From contig NZ_VNHM01000010.1 of assembly GCF_008124625.1 (NCBI RefSeq), positions 47,768 to 111,767 of the forward strand: a stretch of DNA of 64,000 nt, in the 5' to 3' direction. The notes beneath the pieces were generated by a model. It was not told the origin of the DNA. It was given only the letters and a program-made list of their open reading frames with translations, and did no database searches. Position numbers and translations under genes: made by a program. This DNA comes from Desulfallas thermosapovorans DSM 6562. Lineage in GTDB: Bacteria; Bacillota; Desulfotomaculia; Desulfotomaculales; Desulfallaceae. This document shows positions 1 through 7,845 of the stretch, in pieces (position 1 is the first letter of the stretch; every line of letters starts with the position of its first letter).

Positions 1-2
1 GC

Positions 3-173
3 GCTCAAGGTGCAACCATGCTGGCCCGGATATTAAAGGGTGAAAAGGCGGGGGAAATCGTACCTGAAGAAATCCGGAAACGCACCTTGATGATCAACAA
101 AACAGCGGCGCAAAATATTAATCTGGCAATTCCTCAGTCCGTACTGGACCGGGCCGATGAAATAGTAGAATAA
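3..173 (+). CDS. ABC transporter substrate-binding protein, C-terminal fragment
   Basis: This is the last 56 codons of a gene that begins before the window, ending in TAA at 171-173. The tail (a lysine/glutamate-rich stretch, then INKTAAQNI and IPQSVLDRADEIVE) resembles the C-terminus of the COG2984 (TrpX-like) extracytoplasmic binding proteins. The next two genes are the matching permease and ATPase types, which supports the call. The ligand cannot be read from this fragment; relatives are proposed to bind amino acids or other small organics. Gap to the permease start is 45 bases, so a single operon is likely. Confidence 0.75.
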   Translation, partial: AQGATMLARILKGEKAGEIVPEEIRKRTLMINKTAAQNINLAIPQSVLDRADEIVE

Positions 174-218
174 TTTCACCGAACAAGCGTTTAAAACCAC
201 AGAAAGAAGTGAAGGTTC

Positions 219-1259
219 ATGGAAAGTGTACTGATAACAGCATTGCAACAAGGTCTCATCTATGCCTTTATGGCATTGGGGGTACTGTTAACATTTCGAC
301 TGCTGGGCTTTCCCGACCTCACTGTGGAGGGTACCTTTCCCCTTGGTGCAGCAGTTACCGCCCGAGCGGTAGTTGAGGGCATCGACCCGCTACTGGCGGT
401 GCTGCTGGGTGCATTGTCCGGGGGCGCCGCGGGAGCAGCGACCGGGCTGATGCACACCAGGTTAAAAGTAAATAACATACTGGCGGGTATTTTAACCGCC
501 AGTGCTATTTACACTGTTATGTTGCGCACCATGGGGCGCCCCAACACACCTCTTTTAAATCATGATAACGTATATGGCCAAATACTGGGCTGGTTCGGCC
601 TCATTGAGTCAAATATAACAATAATACTGGTACTGCTGTTGATCACCCTGGCAGCACGTGCATTGCTGGGCTGGTTTTTGGGCACCGATATGGGATTGGC
701 CCTACGGGCCACCGGCAGTAACGAGCGCATGATCAGGTCGTTGGGTGTCAACACCGACAATACCAAACTACTGGGTTTAGTTATTGCCAACGGTCTGGTG
801 GGCTTGTCCGGTGCCTTAGCCTGCCAGTTCCAGGGCTTTGCCGATGTGGGTATGGGCATAGGCGTACTGGTTGCCGCCATTGCTTCGGTAATCCTGGGTG
901 AGACTATTTTTGGCGGTCACCGCCTGGGACGACTGCTTACCGGAGTCATCCTTGGCTCAGTGCTCTACCGGGGTCTACTGGCCCTGGGCTTGAGACTGGG
1001 CTTGCCTGCTGAGGACTTTAAACTAATGACAGCCGCACTGGTTCTGCTGGTGCTGGCCATGCCCAACATGGGAATAAGCCGGCGACTTGCCGCTGTCCGG
1101 CCAAGCACTGGTATTGGTAGCATTAAAAGGTTATGGAGCCCCTTTAACCCGAACCGCACCGGAAAGGGTTCCGGCCTGGTAGGTAATCCCTCTGTACCAG
1201 GCAGAACTAACGGCTGCATCGGTACTGTTTCACAGACGGGAAGGGGGGACGACAAATGA
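219..1259 (+). CDS. ABC transporter permease, branched-chain/sugar type (COG4120)
   Basis: A 346-residue membrane protein made almost wholly of hydrophobic helices through about residue 285. The N-terminal signature (GVLLTFRLLGFPDLTVEGTF) is typical of permeases that pair with COG2984 binding proteins and COG1101 ATPases. Residues 285-346 are a polar tail longer than usual for the family; its role is unknown and it may be cytoplasmic. ATG at 219 follows a GAAGTGAAGG ribosome site. The gene overlaps the ATPase start by 4 bases, so the two are probably translationally coupled. The substrate is not determined. Confidence 0.85.
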   Translation: MESVLITALQQGLIYAFMALGVLLTFRLLGFPDLTVEGTFPLGAAVTARAVVEGIDPLLAVLLGALSGGAAGAATGLMHTRLKVNNILAGILTASAIYTVMLRTMGRPNTPLLNHDNVYGQILGWFGLIESNITIILVLLLITLAARALLGWFLGTDMGLALRATGSNERMIRSLGVNTDNTKLLGLVIANGLVGLSGALACQFQGFADVGMGIGVLVAAIASVILGETIFGGHRLGRLLTGVILGSVLYRGLLALGLRLGLPAEDFKLMTAALVLLVLAMPNMGISRRLAAVRPSTGIGSIKRLWSPFNPNRTGKGSGLVGNPSVPGRTNGCIGTVSQTGRGDDK

Positions 1260-2050
1260 TTACTTTGACCGGTATTGAAAAGTATTTCTTTCCGGGCACT
1301 CCCAATGAAATTAAAGCATTGAACAACATTAACCTTGAAGTGGCCCGGGGTGATTTTATTACTTTAATCGGCAGCAACGGAGCAGGCAAATCCACACTGT
1401 TAAAGGCTATCGCAGGCGTCATTCCGGTGGATGACGGGCATATCATAATTGGCGGGCGGGATGTCACCAGGCTGCCCGAGCACATGCGGGCAATGGAAAT
1501 CGGACGCATTGATCAGGATCCCCTGGCCAGCACAGCAGCAGAGCTTTCCATTGAGGAAAACTTGGCTATGGCCTTTCTGCGGGGAAAACGGCGTGGTCTT
1601 ACCAGGGCTGTCACGACAAACCGGGTCAAGGAATTTAGAGCTGCCCTCAAAGACATCGGTCTGGGTTTGGAGGAACGACTGAAAGTGCCCGTGGGCACAT
1701 TGTCCGGCGGCCAGCGGCAGGCACTGGCACTGGTAATGGCCACCATTGCCCGGCCCAGACTGTTACTACTGGACGAGCACACAGCAGCCCTTGACCCCAA
1801 AGCCGCCCGTCTGGTTATGAATATCACGGAACGGGTGGTCAATCGCCATAATCTTACTACTCTAATGATCACCCACAACATGGAACAGGCGCTGCAGTTT
1901 GGCAACCGGTTAATCATGATGCACCGGGGCCGTATTATTCTAGACATTGGAGCCGAAGAAAAAAGCAATCTAACGGTAGCTGATTTGGTGGCAAAATTTT
2001 CTTCGTGCAGCGGTACAGTATTTGCCGACGATCGGGTGCTGCTGGCCTGA
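1256..2050 (+). CDS. ABC transporter ATP-binding protein (COG1101)
   Basis: A 264-residue cytoplasmic ATPase that powers the importer encoded just upstream. Visible motifs in order: Walker A GSNGAGKST (residues 39-47), ABC signature LSGGQRQ (149-155), Walker B LLLDEH with D173 and E174, and the switch histidine H207 in MITHNM. The Q-loop falls around residues 86-89 (RIDQDP). All catalytic elements are intact. ATGA overlap with the permease gene. It ends 16 bases from the convergent acyl-CoA dehydrogenase, with no hairpin between them. Confidence 0.92.
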   Translation: MITLTGIEKYFFPGTPNEIKALNNINLEVARGDFITLIGSNGAGKSTLLKAIAGVIPVDDGHIIIGGRDVTRLPEHMRAMEIGRIDQDPLASTAAELSIEENLAMAFLRGKRRGLTRAVTTNRVKEFRAALKDIGLGLEERLKVPVGTLSGGQRQALALVMATIARPRLLLLDEHTAALDPKAARLVMNITERVVNRHNLTTLMITHNMEQALQFGNRLIMMHRGRIILDIGAEEKSNLTVADLVAKFSSCSGTVFADDRVLLA

Positions 2051-2066
2051 CTGGTTTGTTTCCGTC

Positions 2067-3215
2067 TTATAACAGCGAGGCAATAACCGCCTTTTGAATG
2101 TTATTTGTCCCTTCAATCAAGGATAGCACCCGGGCATCCCGCAAATATTTTTCCACCGGCCAATCCTTTAGGTACCCGCGCCCGCCACAAATATCCATCG
2201 CCATCGCAGTTGCCTCCTGAGCGACCTGGCTGCCTGCTATCTTGGCCATTGATGACGCCATTGTATAATCCATATCGTTATCAATAAGCCAGCAGGCTTT
2301 CCACACCATCAACCGGGCTGATTCAATTTTGGCAGCCAGTTCCGCCAGGGCAAAGGAAACCGCCTGCTGGGTAAACACAGGCCGGCCAAACTGGTGGCGG
2401 CGTTTACTATACTGCAAGGCAAATTCATAAGCAGCCCGGGCTAACCCCACGCCAACGGCCCCGGCCAAGGCACGTCCCCGGTCAAAGGTTTGCATTAACA
2501 GCAGATACGCGCTACCCCGGGGGCCAATGGCCAATTCACCGGGTACAGAAACGTCTTCTAGAATAAGTTTCGTTGTCCGTACATACTCAATACCCATTTT
2601 ATCGTATACGGCACCTATTTTTAGCCCATTTATATCCTTAGGTATAATGATGGCCACAAGACTCGCCCTTTTACCTTTGGCATCAGTGGTGGCAAATAAA
2701 GTGGTAAAGTGAGCCAGGCCGCCGTTAATTACAAATTCCTTGACTCCGTTGATTACCCATTGATTATCCTTTCTGTATGCCTTGGTCGCAATGGCTGTAA
2801 TATCCGACCCCGCTTCGGGTTCAGTGAGGGCGAACGCGGCCAGGTGTGTTTTACCACAGGCCAGAGGCGGCAAAAATGTTTCTTTTTGTTTGGTGGAGCC
2901 GGCCAAAATAATTGGGCTGGCGGCATGTATATTGGCAGTAACCACAGTGGCCACGCTAGTGCACAAAGCGCCCAGTTCCTCAAGCACCAAGGCTGTGGAA
3001 AAATAACCCAACCCTCGTCCCCCATAATGCTGCGGTACGGTAGGGGTTAAAAGCTTATGCTCAGCCAAAGACGTAATTAGCCCATCAAAAAACAATTTTT
3101 CCCCTGCCTCACCGGATTGTTCCGCCGCAGGCGCCATCCACCCGCAGGCTAAAGCATTGACTTCCTCCAATAAAAGCTGTTGTTCAGAGGAAATATTAAA
3201 ATTAACCACAGCCAT
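2067..3215 (-). CDS. acyl-CoA dehydrogenase (short/medium chain type)
   Basis: A 382-residue FAD enzyme of the butyryl-CoA dehydrogenase type that oxidises acyl-CoA to the 2-enoyl-CoA and passes electrons to ETF. Family motifs are in place: FALTEPEAGSD for flavin/substrate binding near residue 130, FGRPVFTQQAVSFALAELA, and the C-terminal CGGRGYLKDWPVEKYLRDAR followed by IEGTNNIQ, where E368 is the expected catalytic base. The start codon overlaps the stop of the upstream XRE gene (TAATG) behind GGGAGG, so the pair forms a coupled two-gene operon. The regulator may control this enzyme; that is inferred from position only. Confidence 0.92.
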   Translation of the reverse strand: MAVVNFNISSEQQLLLEEVNALACGWMAPAAEQSGEAGEKLFFDGLITSLAEHKLLTPTVPQHYGGRGLGYFSTALVLEELGALCTSVATVVTANIHAASPIILAGSTKQKETFLPPLACGKTHLAAFALTEPEAGSDITAIATKAYRKDNQWVINGVKEFVINGGLAHFTTLFATTDAKGKRASLVAIIIPKDINGLKIGAVYDKMGIEYVRTTKLILEDVSVPGELAIGPRGSAYLLLMQTFDRGRALAGAVGVGLARAAYEFALQYSKRRHQFGRPVFTQQAVSFALAELAAKIESARLMVWKACWLIDNDMDYTMASSMAKIAGSQVAQEATAMAMDICGGRGYLKDWPVEKYLRDARVLSLIEGTNNIQKAVIASLL

Positions 3216-3652
3216 TAAACCTCCCTTTTCTTCAGCCAGGTAACAAAATCAATGATTAGTCTTTTCCCTTCGGGGGAAAGTGATTGATAATCAGATAACA
3301 ATTTTTGCTCATCCATACTGAGGGCTACCCGCACATCGGGGGACACAGTTGTTGATTGTATATTTACATCACAGTGGGTACCAACTCCAGTGAAAGGAAC
3401 ATTTAGCTTTTCACCGGAAGAACCATACAGGCCCGAGCTATTAAAATCACTGGAACTTAAAAAAAACTCAATGGGTTTGCCCAGTATCTCTGCTATATGT
3501 GCCAGTTGTGCGAGGTAGATCCTCCGTTTCCCCTTTTCATAATTGGACAGGGTGGACTGGGAACAGCCAATTTTCGCTGCCAACTGTTCTTGGCTGTATC
3601 CCGCCTGCTCCCTGGCCAACTGCAACTGTCTGCCAATTGATTTGTAACCCAT
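3215..3652 (-). CDS. XRE-family helix-turn-helix transcriptional regulator
   Basis: A 145-residue protein with an N-terminal Cro/CI-type helix-turn-helix at about residues 4-60 (LREQ-like first helix, then SQEQLAAKIGCSQSTLSNYEKGKR). The remainder is acidic and polar without a recognisable ligand domain; the last 30 residues (SPEGKRLIIDFVTWLKKRE) look like an extra amphipathic helix. I chose ATG at 3652 because GTGGGG lies 7 bases upstream; an in-frame GTG at 3664 would add four residues. It is divergent from the acyl-CoA synthetase and co-directional with the acyl-CoA dehydrogenase, so it is a natural candidate to regulate both. Confidence 0.85.
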   Translation of the reverse strand: MGYKSIGRQLQLAREQAGYSQEQLAAKIGCSQSTLSNYEKGKRRIYLAQLAHIAEILGKPIEFFLSSSDFNSSGLYGSSGEKLNVPFTGVGTHCDVNIQSTTVSPDVRVALSMDEQKLLSDYQSLSPEGKRLIIDFVTWLKKREV

Positions 3653-3713
3653 GTATATCCCCACTTTATCTTTTTTCTATTTTTTTAATTATCGTAATAT
3701 TTTATATAATCCG

Positions 3714-3742
3714 ATTAAAAACTATTGAACTCATTATTACAA
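3714..3742 (-). promoter_or_regulatory. Candidate promoter for the XRE/acyl-CoA dehydrogenase operon
   Basis: On the minus strand, TTGTAA (3742-3737) and TTTAAT (3719-3714) are separated by 17 bases, close to the sigma-A consensus. It overlaps the opposing promoter for the acyl-CoA synthetase, so the two directions may compete or share a regulator. Confidence 0.45.
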
Positions 3743-3753
3743 ATAGATATAAT
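3725..3753 (+). promoter_or_regulatory. Candidate sigma-A promoter for the acyl-CoA synthetase
   Basis: TTGAAC (3725-3730) and a perfect TATAAT (3748-3753) are spaced by 17 bases. The predicted start of transcription is near 3760, about 47 bases before the ATG at 3807. Confidence 0.65.
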
Positions 3754-3759
3754 TATGTC

Positions 3760-3773
3760 AATTATTAATAATT
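3760..3773. promoter_or_regulatory. 14-bp perfect palindrome, candidate operator
   Basis: AATTATTAATAATT is a perfect palindrome sitting at the predicted transcription start of the acyl-CoA synthetase and about 20 bases upstream of the opposing -35 box. Its position suits a repressor site for the divergent XRE regulator. It is made only of A and T, so chance in an AT-rich gap is possible. Confidence 0.35.
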
Positions 3774-3806
3774 AACTGGTAAAACAACCACTTAAGGAGG
3801 CAAAGG

Positions 3807-5315
3807 ATGAATCTAATTGAAATATTAAACCGCAATGCCAGCAAATTCCCAAACAAGGACTGTCTTCGTTATAACGGCCAAGGAATAACTTTTGTCGAAT
3901 TGCTCGCCCAAGCCGAGAAGTCCGCCGCAATATTACAATCTTGGGGTGTAAACAAAGGTGATAAAGTTGCAATTATGAGCTACAACACGCCTGCATTCGT
4001 CATAGCATTTTATGGGGCGTTAAAAGCAGGAGCGGCAGTGGTTCCGGTTAACCATAAACTGGCCGCCCCGGAGATTAGCTACATACTGGAGCACAGTGAA
4101 TCCAAGGTACTCTTTTTCGACGGTGCTTTGGGCGAAGTGGTAAGGAAAGTTCCGGTTCAGGCACGGATGGTGGCAATTGGTTCGGACGCCGAGGGATTTG
4201 ACCGCCTTGAAAGAATTATGGACAACGCTCCGAATTTTACACACATACCAATTGAGGATCATGATCCAGCCGAGATACTTTATACCTCCGGCACCACAGG
4301 TAAACCCAAAGGTTGCTTGCACAGCCACAAAAATGTTGTTTTCGCCGGTATCACCGGAGCCCTGGCTGTAAAAATGGATGAACAAGACCGCCTGTTAATG
4401 GCCATGCCCATATGGCATTCCTCACCACTTAATAACTGGTTTATAGGAGCACAATTTATTGGTGCCACTACTGTATTGCTACGCGAATATCACCCATTAC
4501 ACTTTTTACAAACCATACAGGAAGAAAAATGCACAGTTTATTTTGGCGCACCCATCAGTTATATCATGCCTTTGCAAGTTATACCAAACTTTAGTGATTT
4601 CGATTTGTCATCCATGCGCTGTTGGATATATGGCGGCGGGCCAATTGCGGGAGACACAGCTATCATGCTAATGGAAAAATACCAAAGTAAAAATTTCTTC
4701 CAGGTATACGGCATGACTGAGGCCGGCCCAACGGGCACCGTGCTCTCCCCCCGGGACCAGATACGCAAAGCGGGTTCCATAGGATGTAATGCTCTGCCCG
4801 GCGCGGACCTGCGGGTGATGAAAAACGAAACGGAACATGCCTTACCGGGCGAAACAGGTGAAATTTGGCTCAATGGAGATAGTATTATGGCCGGGTATTA
4901 CAAGAACCCTGGAGCTACCGCCGAGGCTTTTTACAACGGTTGGTATAAAACCGGCGATGTAGCCCGGCTGGATGCCGATGGGTACTTATATATTGTAGAT
5001 CGTACAAAGGATATGATTGTCACCGGCGGTGAAAATGTCTATTCCAAGGAAGTAGAGGACGCCATCGCCAGTCACCCTGCTGTAATGGAGTCCGCGGTTA
5101 TCGGAAGACCACATCCTGAATGGGGTGAGACGGTAATAGCACTCGTAGTTTTAAAAACAGACACTACTATAAATGAAAAAGAGCTTAAAGAGTATTTATC
5201 CGAAAGATTGGCTAAATATAAAATACCGCGGGAAATTATTTTTACAGATTCGTTACCGCACACCCCTACAGGAAAAGTAAAAAAATTTGAACTCCGCGAA
5301 CAATACAACAAATAA
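3807..5315 (+). CDS. AMP-forming acyl-CoA synthetase (long/medium-chain fatty acid type)
   Basis: A 502-residue member of the ANL adenylating superfamily that activates a carboxylic acid to acyl-AMP and then acyl-CoA. The P-loop YTSGTTGKPKG is at residues 159-169, the A5-like motif is YGMTEAGP, the hinge region reads TGDVARLDADGYLYIVDRTK, and the C-terminal lysine of PTGKVKKFE is K490. Length is normal for the family. A strong AAGGAGG lies 6-7 bases before the ATG. It is followed after 83 bases by an acyl-CoA dehydrogenase, giving activation then oxidation in order. Chain length cannot be read from sequence; fatty or aromatic acids are both possible. Confidence 0.88.
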   Translation: MNLIEILNRNASKFPNKDCLRYNGQGITFVELLAQAEKSAAILQSWGVNKGDKVAIMSYNTPAFVIAFYGALKAGAAVVPVNHKLAAPEISYILEHSESKVLFFDGALGEVVRKVPVQARMVAIGSDAEGFDRLERIMDNAPNFTHIPIEDHDPAEILYTSGTTGKPKGCLHSHKNVVFAGITGALAVKMDEQDRLLMAMPIWHSSPLNNWFIGAQFIGATTVLLREYHPLHFLQTIQEEKCTVYFGAPISYIMPLQVIPNFSDFDLSSMRCWIYGGGPIAGDTAIMLMEKYQSKNFFQVYGMTEAGPTGTVLSPRDQIRKAGSIGCNALPGADLRVMKNETEHALPGETGEIWLNGDSIMAGYYKNPGATAEAFYNGWYKTGDVARLDADGYLYIVDRTKDMIVTGGENVYSKEVEDAIASHPAVMESAVIGRPHPEWGETVIALVVLKTDTTINEKELKEYLSERLAKYKIPREIIFTDSLPHTPTGKVKKFELREQYNK

Positions 5316-5398
5316 ATTAAATATTTAAAAAATTAATCGGTTAAGCATTAGCTTTGGAATTTACAAGTTTTATAAAATAGAGTGAAAGGATAAATGCC

Positions 5399-6649
5399 AT
5401 GTTTGACTTTTTGTTAACCGAAGAACAGCTTAAATTGCGCGATGAGGTTCGGGAACTGGTCAAGTGGGTACCCCGCCAAATGATACTGGATATGGACAAG
5501 GATAAAATTAAATTCCCCAAGGAATTTCTCCAGGAAGCCGGCCGCCGCAACCTGCTGGGCTGCCGGTACCCCAGGGAGTGGGGCGGGCGAGGGATGGACT
5601 GGGTAACCACCGCCATGGTGATGGAAGAAGTGGGCACCCTGGGCTATATTTTTGCCTGCACCTTTGGCGTAGGGGCGGAGCTGGTATGTGATGCTATCGT
5701 TCAGCATGGTACCGACGCACAAAAGGAGAAATATGTTAAACCACTGTTGGCCGGTGAAATTTTTGCCGCCGAATGCCTCACCGAGCCCCGGGGCGGATCG
5801 GATTTCTTCGGCACCACCACCATGGCCGAGGACAAAGGGGACCATTTCGTGTTAAACGGCCAGAAACGCTTTATCGTGGGAGCCGAAGGTGCCGATTATT
5901 TTCTGGTCTACGCCCGTACCGATCACGACCCCAAAACTCACCCTCACAAAGCACTGACCTGCTTCATTGTAGATCGCGGGCCGGGTGTCAACGTGGAATA
6001 CCTTTACGGACTCATGGGCTGCCGGGGTGGTGGGGCCGGACGCATTGTATTTAAGGATGCCGTGGTACCAAAAGAAAATATAGTGGGCCAGCTTAACGGT
6101 GCCTATGCGGTATTCAACACCATGATGATACCCGAACGCCTGGGCACCGCAGCCATGACCATCGGCGCGGCCCGTCCTGCCCTGGATATAGCCACCCGGT
6201 ACACTTCCCGGCGTAAAGCATTCGGACAGGTAATCAACCAGTTCCAGGGCGTCAGCTTCCAGGTAGCGGAGGCCGCCATGCTGCTGGACGCAGCCCGGTC
6301 GCTGGTTTACGCCACCTGCCGCGCCGTGGATGGCGGGGTAAACACCAACCGTGTGCGCCGTATGGTCAGCGAAACCAAAAAATTTGTCACCGAATCCTGT
6401 CAGAAAGTAGCCCGCAACGCCATGCAGGTCATGGGCGGCATTGGCTATACCAACGTGTTTCCTGTGGAGCGCATTAACCGGGATTTGGGCCTTGCTTCCA
6501 TCTGGACCGGTACCAGCGAAGTCATGGCCATGATCACCGCCCACGAATGGTACCGGGAATACCATCAAGCCCAAAGCCAGTGCTCGGGCAGGGACCACGA
6601 GTTGGACGCCGCCGAGGCCACAGCAGCGGAAGAAAAAATATATGAGTAA
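5399..6649 (+). CDS. acyl-CoA dehydrogenase with isovaleryl-type catalytic glutamate
   Basis: A 416-residue FAD-dependent acyl-CoA dehydrogenase. LTEPRGGSDFFGT (about 127-139) and RRKAFGQVINQFQGVSFQVAE mark the family. The usual C-terminal base is absent (WTGTSEVM instead of YEGTN), but E246 in IPERLG lies where isovaleryl-CoA dehydrogenase carries its glutamate, so activity is expected through that residue. A glutamate/alanine-rich tail (about 395-416) extends past the fold. It probably shares a transcript with the acyl-CoA synthetase and may act on its product; the substrate is not known. Confidence 0.88.
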   Translation: MFDFLLTEEQLKLRDEVRELVKWVPRQMILDMDKDKIKFPKEFLQEAGRRNLLGCRYPREWGGRGMDWVTTAMVMEEVGTLGYIFACTFGVGAELVCDAIVQHGTDAQKEKYVKPLLAGEIFAAECLTEPRGGSDFFGTTTMAEDKGDHFVLNGQKRFIVGAEGADYFLVYARTDHDPKTHPHKALTCFIVDRGPGVNVEYLYGLMGCRGGGAGRIVFKDAVVPKENIVGQLNGAYAVFNTMMIPERLGTAAMTIGAARPALDIATRYTSRRKAFGQVINQFQGVSFQVAEAAMLLDAARSLVYATCRAVDGGVNTNRVRRMVSETKKFVTESCQKVARNAMQVMGGIGYTNVFPVERINRDLGLASIWTGTSEVMAMITAHEWYREYHQAQSQCSGRDHELDAAEATAAEEKIYE

Positions 6650-6696
6650 CAAGAAATTAATCGCGCACATCAATTCCAGGGAATGATGGAATGGGA

Positions 6697-6729
6697 AAAA
6701 GCCCCGGAGGATTTTTCACCGGGGCTTTT
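6697..6729. terminator. Bidirectional rho-independent terminator
   Basis: AAAAGCCCCGG (6697-6707) pairs perfectly with CCGGGGCTTTT (6719-6729) across an 11-base loop. The A-run before and T-run after allow it to serve both the acyl-CoA dehydrogenase and the convergent gene at 6733-7251. Confidence 0.85.
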
Positions 6730-6732
6730 GTA

Positions 6733-7251
6733 CTATCTTTGGTAAGTATTGTTAATTAGCCAGGTCAAACGTTCATCGCCATTTACCTGAATGAAATAAT
6801 AATCTGGACTGTCATTTACCTTGAACATATACGGATACCCCTCATTGCCGGGCAATTTAAAATTACTGACCACCACGGACTTGTCCACATCCAAGGGATT
6901 GTAAGAACGTCCCAGAGCATCAATTAACTGTACATCATTTTGATTTATCTTTGCATCAGTAACCAAAACCAACCCCACAAATACCCGACCCGGTTCGGCA
7001 ACAGCTCTATTATTTGACAAATCCACTGTATTGATAAAAATGTTCTTACCACCCCGGACCTGATAATACTTTCCTTTTACTTCAACCTGCTCTCCCAGTG
7101 ATACATATTGGTCCGGCAACTCCACCGTATGCCCGGTAACCCGGTCGCTGGTTTGGGTAGCCAACCAGTAGACAATAAAAAATACACCCGGCGCAAAGAT
7201 TAAAAATATAAGCCATTTTCTTTTAGTTTGATCAGTTGTTTTACCGGACAT
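6733..7251 (-). CDS. Membrane-anchored protein of unknown function (DUF4352-like)
   Basis: A 172-residue protein with a basic N-terminus (about residues 8-13), one transmembrane helix (about 14-32, LIFLIFAPGVFFIVYWLA), and an exported beta-rich domain of about 135 residues. The pattern of NIFINTVDLSN followed by FVGLVLVTDAKIN resembles the immunoglobulin-like DUF4352 fold, but this is a weak resemblance by eye. There is no cysteine lipobox, so it is probably anchored by the uncleaved helix. It is a single gene, convergent with the acyl-CoA dehydrogenase. No function is assigned. Confidence 0.7.
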   Translation of the reverse strand: MSGKTTDQTKRKWLIFLIFAPGVFFIVYWLATQTSDRVTGHTVELPDQYVSLGEQVEVKGKYYQVRGGKNIFINTVDLSNNRAVAEPGRVFVGLVLVTDAKINQNDVQLIDALGRSYNPLDVDKSVVVSNFKLPGNEGYPYMFKVNDSPDYYFIQVNGDERLTWLINNTYQR

Positions 7252-7492
7252 TTTTCACCAGTCCTTTTCATCAGTGTAAATAATGTTACAATAACACCTG
7301 TTACAAATTATTGCTGGGAAAGCGTTATTTGTCAACCAACTCTAAATGAAAACATAACCGTATTACAGTTTATCTTAATGGGTTTTAATTAAAAGTAAAA
7401 AGTTTGCTAAAATAGTTTTACAGGAATAATATTCAAAAAAAGTGCCAGACTATTACTGTTCTCGCAATACTATTGCCGGAGGTGCAACATAT

Positions 7493-7681
7493 ATGCATGC
7501 AGAAGTAGACCAGGATCTTTGTATTAGCTGCGGGGCTTGTATAGATATCTGCCCTGATGTTTTTGATTGGAACAGTGATGAAAAAGCTCATTCCATAGTG
7601 GATGAAGTTCCCAGCGAATTGGAAGAGCAGGCTTCTGAAGCAGCCGAGGGATGTCCCACAGATGCAATAACCGTTAATTAA
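7493..7681 (+). CDS. Small [4Fe-4S] ferredoxin
   Basis: A 62-residue electron carrier. The cysteines are C10, C13, C16 and C54 (CISCGACIDIC, then GCPTDA), which fits a single [4Fe-4S] cluster; C20 is the extra cysteine often paired or free in Thermotoga/Desulfovibrio-type monocluster ferredoxins. I place the start at ATG 7493, 9 bases after GGAGGTG; an upstream in-frame GTG at 7442 would add 17 residues that do not look like ferredoxin. It stands alone between its own promoter region and a terminator, so the partner enzyme is not indicated. Confidence 0.9.
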   Translation: MHAEVDQDLCISCGACIDICPDVFDWNSDEKAHSIVDEVPSELEEQASEAAEGCPTDAITVN

Positions 7682-7695
7682 TACTTTCTTTCCAT

Positions 7696-7730
7696 AGCAC
7701 GGCTGTATTAATATTCAGCCGTGCTTTTTC
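7696..7730 (+). terminator. Rho-independent terminator of the ferredoxin gene
   Basis: AGCACGGCTG (7696-7705) and CAGCCGTGCT (7716-7725) form a perfect 10-bp stem with a 10-base loop, followed by a T-rich run. Confidence 0.9.
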
Positions 7731-7845
7731 TTTTATAGCAAGTGCTATTTATCGGATCCTAAAGAGTTTTTTAGTCGCTTTACTGGCCAATTACCTGTAA
7801 TTCAGCTATAATTAATGAAGTTATTTTATAGAAAGGAAAATACCA

